From Bugula neritina (Eukaryota; Bryozoa; Gymnolaemata; Cheilostomatida; Bugulidae), in the NCBI GenBank assembly GCA_964035545.1, contig OZ037765.1, positions 13,014,698-13,078,697 of the forward strand: DNA of 64,000 nucleotides, given 5' to 3'. Each line of letters starts with the position of its first letter. Within the stretch, counting starts at the first letter, position 1. The position numbers and the translations under genes were made by a program. The notes under the pieces were generated by a model that was given only the letters and a program-made list of their open reading frames with translations, was not told where the DNA came from and ran no database searches. This document shows positions 13,901 to 26,400 of this stretch, piece by piece.

Positions 13901-15075
13901 AACCTGTATCTCCCCATTTCAAGTTTACTTTTGACATAACATTTCATGACAGTTCTGTTGTCTTCTCTTGGATATCTTCTTTTATTTATTGTCATTACCA
14001 TCAATATTATTATTGATATTTATTCATATTGCAATAACAATAAGTTGTTTTTAAATTTTGTAAGTTTAAACTATTGTCATCTAGTAGAAAATTTTTAAGT
14101 GCTCTGTTTCGAATTAAAAAATTCCTCAAAATTCCTTTTTTTTCAAGTTATGTTTAGAAATATGTAGGCCTATAGAAATATATGAAAACTAAAAATTTTT
14201 TTACTGCATTGAATTTTTCTGTTGCTGCAGTTACAAGCTGAGCAATTCTACTTAAACAGTAGTAGCACATTTACTGGACTATGTTGTACTATTTTAGTAT
14301 AGTTTATTTCCAATTGTTTTAGTATTCTTTTTTATCACCAAAAAACGCAGTCTAATACTTTTATTTGATTTAAAAAGAATTTCAACTATATTTATCAACT
14401 ATTTACCAGCTATTACTACAAGTTACTCCTTTCTAGAAAGTCACCTCTTACTTATTTTGAGGCATATTTGAAGTTTCAGTCTCAGATTGGTTTGAGCTAG
14501 CTTCATATTTAATAAAGATGTTAATTTAATAAACTTTTGTTATATGCTGTCTATATTGTGTGTAGTTACTTATAAATATATTTGTTGCAGGGGCACCTTC
14601 TACTTACATAAGAATATATGAAGATCGCTATTTGTCAAACTCAATTTTTGCATTGCCTGAAGGAAATTCGTTACCGCTACATGATCACCCTGGAATGTAC
14701 GGCTTTATTAAGTGTATACATGGCTCAATAGCACTTCAAAGTTATTCTGCAGTAAAAGAACACTCTGATGTTTCAAAGATTTCTGGTAGATGCGTAATTA
14801 CTTCTAAAGAACAAGAAGCTGTTTTTACAGAAACTGATAAAAATGTAGCTCTTTTGGAGCCCATAAAAGGCAATATTCATACTATTACTGCTATTGGTGG
14901 ACCAGCAGCTTTCATCGATTTTCTTGCCCCACCTTATGCTTCTGGTGAACATGATTGCCATTACTATGACATAGAAAGTAGTGATATTTGTAAAGGTATA
15001 CATGTACTCAAAGAAATAGACTGCCCTTCATGGTTTTGGACATTACCATCTCCTTATTCTGGACCTGCAGTATGA
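10931..15075 (+). CDS. ADO: 2-aminoethanethiol (cysteamine) dioxygenase
   Basis: Non-heme iron thiol dioxygenase of the PCO/ADO family. It oxidises cysteamine to hypotaurine, and in animals also N-terminal cysteines of regulatory proteins as an oxygen sensor. Exon 1 is 10931-11120 and exon 2 is 14591-15075 (phase 1 junction), giving 675 nt, 224 aa. Human ADO is 270 aa; this copy lacks some inserted loop sequence. Iron-ligand candidates are His94 and His96 in PLHDHPGMYG and His160 in NIHTITAIGG. The family signature GPAAFIDFLAPPY follows, then HDCHYY. The N-terminal part (IFQAINIFKSF, LCKVISTLTKEDVNF) is the less conserved helical region. The 3470-bp intron carries a SINE piece and LINE fossils. 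The gene faces EGR tail to tail with 313 bp between stop codons. The start is the first ATG of the exon. Confidence 0.93.
11219..11345. repeat. Degenerate GTGATA/TGATAG array in ADO intron
   Basis: Imperfect tandem units of GTGATA and TGATAG, passing into TGATGATGATG near 11330-11345. It resembles the other degenerate six-base arrays of this window but with GAT instead of AAT cores. Confidence 0.6.
12582..12685 (+). mobile_element. SINE fragment, 3' part (copy 1)
   Basis: This stretch is the reverse complement of the SINE arms at 33556-33612 and 35768-35825 read in continuity: it shares ATAATTGCTCCTGTGCCTCAT, then AGTCCTTAGCCCG, AAAAACTCTTTTCAT and GGGGTTTCTCACAGGGAT. It lacks the tRNA-like head, so it is 5'-truncated. 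It is useful because it shows the uninterrupted sequence at the site where another copy carries a TIR transposon. Confidence 0.75.
12895..13460 (-). pseudogene. Degenerate LINE retrotransposon, C-terminal end of RT ORF
   Basis: On the minus strand, broken frames read KIVIQILRVCEMLAQEKF, then KRKHGHVTLI, and further on SWTSLLEIAESKYTLIQQ and RSAHNLRKYLSI. These align with the remnant at 32037-32800 (TVMQILCKFKKLAQGEY, KQRPDHVASII, AENKYSLIQ, SSAHSLKKVLS). The layout (C-x2-C knuckle remnant, LAQxEYKxRHxxVAxI, final LLQ..A.LGTA.ILRKVL) is known from the C-terminal tail of a common invertebrate LINE reverse-transcriptase ORF. Several stops and frameshifts show it is dead. The exact LINE clade cannot be set from this piece. 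Confidence 0.65.
13500..13945 (-). pseudogene. Lys/Glu-rich coding-like remnant, probably transposon-derived
   Basis: The minus strand reads FDICKQLIANQARNVKKHQQ and a following KSLNKMEEYCKNQKEQLMKK, then after a stop and frame change MEKELMERRLNAHKRLSRDQ. The composition is that of a charged helical protein. It lies directly beyond the LINE remnant on the same strand and may be an upstream part of the same element, but I could not match it to a known RT block. Plus-strand open frames here are shadows of this composition. Confidence 0.35.
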
Positions 15076-15122
15076 AGTTGTAATAATTAAAACTGCAGCT
15101 TATATAGTCGGTTTTCAAAGTT

Positions 15123-15128
15123 TTTATT
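15123..15128 (-). terminator. EGR poly(A) signal (AATAAA on minus strand)
   Basis: TTTATT on the plus strand reads AATAAA on the minus strand, 261 bases after the EGR stop. Cleavage would fall near 15100, about 25 bases beyond the ADO stop codon at 15075, so the EGR 3' UTR would run antisense through nearly all of the ADO 3' UTR. Confidence 0.55.
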
Positions 15129-15369
15129 GTAAATTTAATATTACTAAAATTGGTATAATGTAAAAAAAATATATGTATACGATTCTGTCAATGTATCAAA
15201 CATGACTAGGTGGTTTATATTCCCATTTGCTGTAATTACAATTGTGCCAAGTACTAAATTGAGAACCTGCTCATATTTTGTACTTTATAAAGTTTAATAT
15301 ACTACATTTTACATACACATATATACAATGATTTTTAAAACAATTATAATATAACTTAAGTTACCTTAC

Positions 15370-15379
15370 AATAAATAAA
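15370..15379. promoter_or_regulatory. Two-strand element: ADO poly(A) signal / EGR AU-rich element
   Basis: On the plus strand AATAAATAAA holds two overlapping poly(A) hexamers, the nearest canonical AATAAA after the ADO stop (a variant ATTAAA lies at 15086-15091). On the minus strand the same bases read TTTATTTATT, containing the UUAUUUAUU nonamer typical of unstable immediate-early mRNAs, only 10 bases past the EGR stop. Both roles are inferred from motifs. Confidence 0.5.
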
Positions 15380-15388
15380 GATTTACAA

Positions 15389-17788
<2,400 letters not shown>

Positions 17789-17923
17789 TGTGGTCGGTTA
17801 TTACTTGGAGTTTGTGCAGTTATCCAAAGTTCTTCTGCAGCAGCTATCCATTAGTGATCTTACTTTATAACTGATGAAACAGCAAGCCATCACCAGAAGC
17901 CTCCGACATTCTCAAGAGTAATG

Positions 17924-17953
17924 AACTGAATTGGTGTTCCCCTTGTATTTATT
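17924..17953 (-). promoter_or_regulatory. Possible EGR core promoter (weak TATA-like, Inr-like)
   Basis: On the minus strand an AATAAATA run (17953-17946) lies about 24 bases upstream of an Inr-like TCAGTT with its A at 17927. The spacing is a little short for a TATA box, and neither motif is perfect. It would give a 5' UTR of about 140 bases. Low confidence. Confidence 0.25.
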
Positions 17954-17989
17954 AACAGTAATATCGTGAAGGGTTTCCTCCACTTCCAG

Positions 17990-18020
17990 CCAATGAAATT
18001 GGTTCAGTTCATTGACGTCA
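17990..18020 (-). promoter_or_regulatory. EGR proximal promoter: paired CCAAT boxes and a full CRE
   Basis: CCAAT at 17990-17994 and ATTGG at 17998-18002 give a CCAAT box on each strand, and the palindromic cAMP response element TGACGTCA sits at 18013-18020. These lie about 200-230 bases upstream of the EGR start codon. CREB/ATF sites are known regulators of vertebrate EGR1; function here is inferred. Confidence 0.6.
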
Positions 18021-18242
18021 GTCATGCGTAGCTCATTCTTGAAAGAATTCCCGGTCAAAGTGAAACCAGCTTTGCGAAGCTTCTTTCAATTTTAAGTCAT
18101 GGTTTTGCAAATTATTGGTGAAAATTTGTGAATTATAGTTACATAATTTATTATATTTATTGTATTAGTTGTTGCTTTTACAAAGCCACATCAGTAACTT
18201 GAAAAAGAATACTTTATTAAAGTGAAACCACTTCATCAATCC

Positions 18243-18335
18243 TCCGGAGACTACACGGCTTTCCCAGTCCGTATATGGCTTGTATAGTTCCGCTGCGAAT
18301 GACGTATGTTCCATATAAGGAACAGGGAGTTCCGA
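18243..18335 (-). promoter_or_regulatory. EGR distal promoter: CArG boxes with ETS and CRE-like sites
   Basis: CCATATAAGG at 18311-18320 is a perfect CArG box (SRF site) flanked on both sides by ETS-type TTCC/GGAA. CCGTATATGG at 18269-18278 is a one-mismatch CArG box. TGACGTAT at 18300-18307 is a CRE-like half site, TCCGGA at 18243-18248 and TTCC at 18330-18333 are further ETS cores. Serum response elements built from SRF plus ETS-family ternary complex factors drive vertebrate EGR genes. The cluster is about 460-550 bases upstream of the EGR ATG, in otherwise featureless AT-rich DNA. Confidence 0.6.
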
Positions 18336-20439
18336 CCATGTATAATGTCATTATAATATTATAGATAGCACGTGTATACCCAAGCGCCGTTAGTGTTGCA
18401 ACTTGCATCTACTGTACGATATAATAATAATATTATAGTCAATGCTATAGTACAATAACGCATAATGTGCAGGAGACAGGCTCTTTAGCACTCCAAAAGC
18501 AAACTTACTGTAAAATGTAAAATAGTGTAAACCTCCCAATCAACACATTTTTCTTAGTTGAAAATTTCAAGCTTTGCAGCCAATTGATCAACATTGGGAG
18601 CTGCACCTCAAAACTATAAGCTGCAAAATGTTGGTAGTGTTTTCATGAAGACTACAAAACATAGTGTATTCAATCGTTTCAACATTCCATTTGCATGCTG
18701 AATAGCAACAGCCACTAGCTATTTATTTCCAGTTATTTCTCTGGCTTTCAAATGCTTATCAGTACATGGAGGCAGACTTTTAATTATAGCAACTAGAAAT
18801 AATTGCTAACTAGAAATAGATTGCTGACGTAAAGAGTTCCCCTAAACAGTAAATTACTAGTGTGCTAATAATAGATGTTCCTAACATGCAATAAAAGTAT
18901 CTTAATTGCAGCATTTAGCTGCTCAGCTGAAATATGATCAATATAACTGAATTAGACTGAATGTAGTTACAAAATGCTGAAAGATTGCAGTGTTGTAACA
19001 TTTCATCAGTAGTAATAGATTATTTATAATAATATGCTGGTTTGCTCTGATTGCATCAAAGTACTGAACTGCACGTGCAGCAGCTAGTGATGGCCCTCCT
19101 AAACTATTAATAAAGTAATATGCTGCATGTGCACTTTTCATTCATGTCTTAATTTGCAGTTGTCTTTAGTAAATGTCATAAAACAACTGAATGAGTTGTT
19201 TGATGATTAATGCTAATTCCTAAAGTGAAGATGTTTAAAAGAATTATTTGAAATATATGGCTATGTATGGTGCATAAGCCAAAATTTAGATTTATGCAAA
19301 TAAGTTACTATCTTGGTGATAGCTTGACACAAAGCTGTTTGCATGTGCCAATTTCATTAATTAAGTTTCTGTAAGTTGCATTCCATACTAATCAAGCAAA
19401 ATTAGTTTTAAAGTCTCAAGGAACTACATTGCAAGTAACCCTACTATTTTTAGCGCTTCGCAGACATTTGCATTTTGCAACACATAAGAGCAGTTTTCAT
19501 CACCATAAGTAGTCCATGACTATTTTAGGCTAAAGTCTCACAGTTTACCAGCGACTGCATATTCTCTCTTCGACCCGTCATTAATTGGTAACTTTAGAAA
19601 ATTCCACTATATTCCAATGCTCAGGTTTTTGAAAGTACTTTTTTTGGTCTTTCAAATAAACCTGATCCGAATGTTATAGGCTATAAAAAGGGACAGCATT
19701 CAAAACTTTTAGATAACTGGAATTGTAAGATTTATAAAACTATTTTTTGTACATCTGTATGAATATAAATCTGTGCTTGAACAATTACATACTCTTGTTA
19801 TCTAGGAACCCATAACTTTTCAACTGCCAAACTACCAGCTTACATCAATCCAATACAAACTGAAATGCATGGTTTTTTTATGTAATTATAGCCTTATACC
19901 TTTACTCCAAAAAGACATTTTGGGGTCCAAACAGAGCCCCCCCCCCCTCCCCACCAATGGGTGACAATACTGGCCACCGATGAAGTCCTAGTAGCTTTAT
20001 TCACACAAACCAAAGTGTTATTTTTTTACAGAAACTGTGCGTTACATGCAATTAACTTCTGGTTGCAAAAGTCTAACGATTATTTATACATAAGTCAATA
20101 CAGATTGCAGTTATTGAGAGATGAAAGTATTAAAATTATAGTTTATGTAACGATCTAAATAATAAATGAAATTTATTGTTTTATATATGTGTAGGCACTC
20201 TTCATTAGTCTTTTGAAATAAAATATAAAAACTGTACTAATATGCTACAGTAAAGTGTAAAGATGTGTAAAAAAGCTCCCTGTCTTGTGAAAAAAACATA
20301 GAATATAGTTAAAAATGCAATAAAAAATTCGTAAAAAGAACCAATAAGATTCAAAATAAAACAAGAAATGAATAAAATAAAATGCATAGTGAAGAGAGAA
20401 TGTGTAAATAAGGTGCAAGTACTGTTCCATTCATCGTAA
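18336..20439. other. EGR-transglutaminase intergenic stretch
   Basis: No exon seen. It holds further EGR upstream sequence on the right of the CArG cluster, a C-rich run at about 19940-19953, and the 3' UTR of the transglutaminase gene. Both flanking genes are on the minus strand. Confidence 0.55.
20172..20177 (-). terminator. Transglutaminase poly(A) signal
   Basis: TTTATT on the plus strand reads AATAAA on the minus strand 262 bases past the transglutaminase stop codon. Motif-based inference. Confidence 0.5.
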
Positions 20440-23400
20440 TCATGCAACTGTAATGGTTGCACTTCCGGTGAGATTCTGGAGTTGTCTCGTGTGGAGAAGA
20501 GATACCAGCTCTTTTACACCAACAGATCTTGCTTTAAAGGTTAAGGTCTGGTTGATGGTTTCTCCTGCTGGAATTGTTGACTTAAACAGCTTGGTAGGGT
20601 GGAGAGCTTGTAAACCCGGCCCATCAATATGAAGACGGCACTCGGTGAGGTCTATATCCAGCTGATTGGTGTAGCTGAAATCAACTGAGAACTGCTCATT
20701 GGCAGACACTGAGTCTGGTACGACGAGCTGTATGTCAGGTCTGTCCACCTGACAGGACTCCTTCTTGAAGTAGCATTGACCAGTTTGGAGGACCCTGGCA
20801 GTGCAGAACACAGCCACTGTGGAATCAGTAGCTATCCTATTAAGGTAGTCTTTCCCTGCCAACTCTGTATCCACAGTGATTTCTCTACCAGCTTCTACCT
20901 TCACACAACCAATAAACATTAGAATATAGAGATTGAAAGCTTGAAAAAAACATTATACAATACTTGCTAATTTTTAGTGGAAGCTTTTTAATTTGAAATT
21001 AAACTTCAAAGTTCCATCCAGCAAATAAACTATTGATACTCTATCGATTTCAATAATTATAAAATTATCAATGGCAATCAGATGTGGTGTTGCAGTTAGA
21101 ATTATTTTCTTTCTTTTAAATTTTAAGATACTCTAAAACAAAAACTAATATTGATTCATTAAAATTGTACTTTAAAGGCACTGCGCGTGTTCCATATGTA
21201 CTATGCAGTCTCAAACACCCACTACAAACTCACTTGTACATTTTCAGTCATCACCAGCAACTTTTCTCCAGTGGATCCATTGTAATAGGTGGAGACACAG
21301 GTAACTTTCACACTTATATCCATTTTTTTGTCATCTGTGCTATAATCATAGTGAAAAATAGTAGAGATCATGTTGATATACTGATATAACAGAGAAATGT
21401 GTAGAGACTTGGTTCAGAATATTTGAATTTCGTATATTTTATACAATAATATCCTTTAGTTGAAGCTTTCCGTTGAACTAAATGTATTGTACATTACTTA
21501 CTTATGAATATTCAGCTTGATGCATACATTCCCAGAAGCCTTTGCTGCACCATCAAGGTTGAATTTCACTTTATCAGAAACATCTGCTTTGTAAATCCGA
21601 AGCAATTCTTGCTTACGGGAGCTAGCAAAAAGAATAGATACAATAATAGTTTATCTTCTATGATATAACAACTCATCACATAAAAATAGCATCCTACATC
21701 CACAAGCTCTGGCACCTATCACAGCTGTTAGAGCGCGTCTATTCAGATTGACAATATTATACAGTGCTGAGATCGTGATTACCATAGAAAAACACCATCC
21801 ATAAATCTTTCCACGTCAACTGATGTGCCAATTATATAACGGTTAGAAATGAGCTTCTATCTATATCATCTAAAAATAGAGAGGGGAAACCTATGTTCCG
21901 GGGAAAGCCTCTTTATGCAGTAGTAAAATTGAATGAGTGCCAAGAATTAATTGCGAATTTACGTGAATGTGTTTCCGATAGATTCCAGACATTGAATGGC
22001 AGTTAATAGGTTTCGGAATGACTTTCAATTCCTAAATCCACTGCATTATAATATTTTAAACACTTTTAATACTAATATTTTACCCCCCAACTTTGCATGA
22101 CGATACTAAATTTCAATATAATAGTGAGTTTTCGTGGAGTAACATAAGTAGCACTGAGAAGTCTTGCTGTCACCAGTTATTGACTAGTAAATATATTTTC
22201 AGAATCTAATGTTTGTTTTTACTGGCATCCAATGCATTATTAAAGAAGAAATAGTATTGTCCAACTATAAGTAATCATGAGAGCCAAAAATGTGACCAGT
22301 GGAGGTCTTCGGTTTTAATTGGCTACAAATTAGCATTGTGGAAGTCAACATATACAGCAGAACACAGTCCCCTTGATTAGCATAACGTTACCCCAAATAG
22401 ATGTGGAAAACAGCAACTGCCAAAAGTTGCAGATGTGTGTATACTGCATCAGCATACTTCAAATAGGTCACTCTAGTTGATAGAGTTGTCTTCCCTCGCA
22501 GTTATTTACCATTGAGTGAATAGACCCAATTCACCTGTATTTGACAATGCGAGTGGTGACTGCATTTTCTTTAGAGCTGCCCTCCTTATACTTGTAATTT
22601 TCAGTGACATCTTCCCGGTCTGAGCTGCCCACAGCTTTGGTAGATATAAAGTAGCCTATAGAGTTTCGGTCTCTGTGAACTGGAATCATCTCCCCTGATT
22701 TATCTTTTACCCATTCTATTATGTCACCATTTACCTATAATATAAATGATAAACATAATTAAAATGAATTATCTACCCCTTTTCCATCACACCACAAAAA
22801 ATCAATTATGTGAGAAGAAAAGTGTTGGGCCAGTTGGTAACCTTTAATAGTAAAACTGTGATTATGACTACATAATTATAATGGGTGAATAGCTATGTAT
22901 AACAAGATACAATTTAAACTTCAGCTTACAATTACTTTGAGTAAATGCAATATCATTATACGATATTATGCAGTCCCAACAGTGGGGGAATTCTATTAGA
23001 TGAATAAAATTAGTACAAAGTATGAAAAGAAATTTGATCACTTTCTATGCCATAAAGTTGATTCCCATAGGTTTCCTACTAGATGTGCACAAGCAGACAA
23101 GCAAAACGCTGCAAACAGTACATAGTGTAAATGGAATATAGATAAATGCATTGAAAAGTATAGAGAAAGGAAAATGAGAAGGTGAAAAAGAAAGGAAGAG
23201 CTGTGTGCACAGTTGTGGTGCAGAGCTAAAAACTACTCACTAGACTGAATAGATTGGTAGGTGAAATACTGCTCACTTTCTATACAGCCTCAAGTAACAG
23301 ATTGATTTAACTAACGAAATAACACAATTTATTGACCTTTCCTGTACAATAATTTATGTTTCAAAATTGGTAAAAAAGAAGAGATGTTGGCCATCTGCTA

Positions 23401-26400
23401 TAGAACTGCTAAGTTACAGCTGATGAACTCTTGAGTCAAATAATTCTTAAAAGGTATTCCCCAAGTAGTGTAGAAATAATTTGAATTCAAGTGTTAAATG
23501 GGTAACAACATTAGTGGAGATTTGGAAGTCTCAAACTATTTACTGTCACAGTCACCGAATATTACCTCAATATAATATAGTAGAAATTACTTGTTTTCTA
23601 CTAATTCCTATTTGAGATTTACTAGACAAATGGAAAACATAAAAAAAACACAAAACAGTTCATGCTGTCATATATTTTGAAAGCTTAGGGTTGGAATATT
23701 TTGGTTATTTTTTAAAACACAATATTTAATAAACGGTTGTTAGTATTCCAATCTCCAGATAAAGTTAAGCAAACTCAAGTTTCGTGGGTGCTATAAATAA
23801 ATCTGCAGAACAGGATTGTGTTAAATTATATAGTGAAGTAAAGTACGTAAAAGCTGATAATAGGATGTGCTTTAAGCAGGAATTAAGTATCAAGAGATAG
23901 ATATTTATATTTCAGTTGTATTAGAATCATTCTTATACAATGGGCACAAAACCTATTAATTGCCAAGTAATGAATAATCATGCCATAGTAAATTTATAGC
24001 TCATTTGATACAGAAAAGTAAAGGATGCCAAGTAGCAGGAGCAATAACTCCACTACATGAGTCTTGACGCTATATATTTGTAGCAGTTGAGCTACTCAAA
24101 CCTAATCCCAGATTAGAATTAGCAAAAAAGTGATCCACTAAGGTAAAAAAATATGAAGGTCAATGAATAGAAGTACAAAAATCTGTAATAACTTGTGTTC
24201 ATTATTTTCAAATGACTAACAAGTAATTAATTACTTCCCAAAGCAAAAGCACTGCGCATGTCATTGCATTTCATTCATGTTTGCCACCTGGCAGTGTTTG
24301 TCTACGTAATTCACTTGTCAACTTGTGACCAGATATAAGTTAGTAGTTGCTTAGAATTTAGAGCTGCAATGGCTGATCATATAGCACAGGAAGTTACTAG
24401 AGAAGAGGGATATTATATGGTAACACTTATTCCTATTGGTATCAAATTTACTTCAAACTCTAAAACAGACATTATTCTTACCTTACCAAGTCAACTGGGC
24501 ATGAATGAAATAGTTGAAAGCTTAAAAATAATGAACATACAAACCTCAGCAATAATAAATTTGGAGTCATATGGAAGGTAGACCTCGCCTTCCTTGATGG
24601 CGCGGACTGAGGCAGGACCACACTGCATCACCCCTTCACTAGCCTCCTGGGGGGTGCCATCTACTGCCTGCCACCCATCATGACCATCTGGCAAATCTCC
24701 TCTCTTCAGCCAGACCTCATTCCAAACATGAAAATTCCAGACAGAATCATTGAGATCAGCTAAAGGGGTATCGTCATAGTCCCAATGTCTAAAGAATTAG
24801 AAGAAATTAAATAAAAAATTACTACATCCTTAACAACAACTTTTCCCTAATTAAATGATTACTGTAAAGTGTAAACCTACAAAATAATTAATTGTTGAAT
24901 CTTATTTGGCATATGCTTAAACACAAGTCATATTTCATAAGTAGACAAGTAGAATAATTGTAGTGCCTGGTGTCTGCACTAACTCACGTACCTATCAATA
25001 GTCATGCTGCCATCGTTGTCATGTGCAGACTCAAAGTTCGTGATGCATCTCGCAGGAATACCAACAGCTCTAAGCAGACTAGTGAGGATTCCAGAAAACA
25101 CCCAGCACTGGCCGTATTTCACATCCTTCTTCGTCTCCCAGTACTGCTGTAGAATATCTACACTGCTTATCCAGTCAGTAGGCTCCACGCCACCGCTGTA
25201 GTCACCTGTCCAGTTACCTAGTAAACACAATCATCTATGTCATCCTAAAACACCAGAATGTTACATCACAGGGGGATAACATTACAACACGAGAAAAAAT
25301 CAATCACCACACACCCTGTACTGTTACATATCATATGCCATACAGAGATATCAGCTTGAATAATCCTTACAGTCTCCATAGCAGGGGCGGGAGCTGGTAA
25401 TGCAAACATTACATGATAGTGGTCTTTGACCAACATATTTCTTGGCTATACTGGCAAATCATAATTTCTATCTCTAACAAATTTAGTAGACATCTATAAA
25501 GGTCACATCAAACAGTTTAGGTTTTGCAACCTGTGTTATAGTATTGGTTAATCTAGAAGGGCAAATCATTTTAATCGGCGCTTAGCCAATTTTCATGTGA
25601 TTCACAAGGCTTCTCATACCTTGTCTTCTATACACAAACGTGGGCGAGTTAGACTTTGTATCAACCAAAGCATGGTGTGAAACAAACAAGTCTATACTAA
25701 ATTATTATTTACTTTTACATCAGAGATCACAAATGAATAAGGCAAGAAATAAATATTTGGGTCAACTTGCCAGAAAATATGAGGAATGGTGTTGGTGCTA
25801 GGAGATTCATGGAGCAGCTCACGAGTTATATGCAAATCAATGATTCAGACCAAAATTTATAGTGAAAAAATACTTGAAATAATGGAGTAATGTTGTCATT
25901 AGCTCAGAGCTACCTATAACTGTGAATACTAGCAAATCTATAACCTGCAAAGGGCACGCAGTCTCAAAGGGAATTTTAACATAAATCAGCAAGCATCATC
26001 AATCTTTGATACAAGCAGACAAGTGATTGAATACTAATAGTATTCTAGGGTAGAGCTGGCTACAGGCACCATTAGCAACAGCCATGCAACTTACCAAGTC
26101 ATGCACCAGTGAAGTGTTCACAACATCAGAGAGCTAAGAACCAACGGAATTGCAATACATGCTTAGTTTAGTCTAAGAAGAGAACTGAAGGTTTAGTATG
26201 CTGCAGGATAATAATGTTCACAAGATAGCAGAACAAAAATCCAAAATGAAAAAACTCACTTGAATTTATAGACCTCATCCCTGTGGGAACCCATGATAGA
26301 AAGGGTTTTTCAAGAGAGCTAAGGACTTTTTTTAAATTTTGTGGCAAATGAGCAATTATGTTATGACTGAACACCCTTCATCACCAATAGCCTTTACTGG

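Noticed and set aside
13600-14016. Three overlapping hydrophobic plus-strand frames in the ADO intron
   Set aside because: They are the complement of a Lys/Glu-rich minus-strand remnant; no splice sites or membrane-protein family features support them.
18040-18055. NF-kB-like GGGAATTC motif near EGR
   Set aside because: Only a partial match to the decamer consensus, so not listed as a site.
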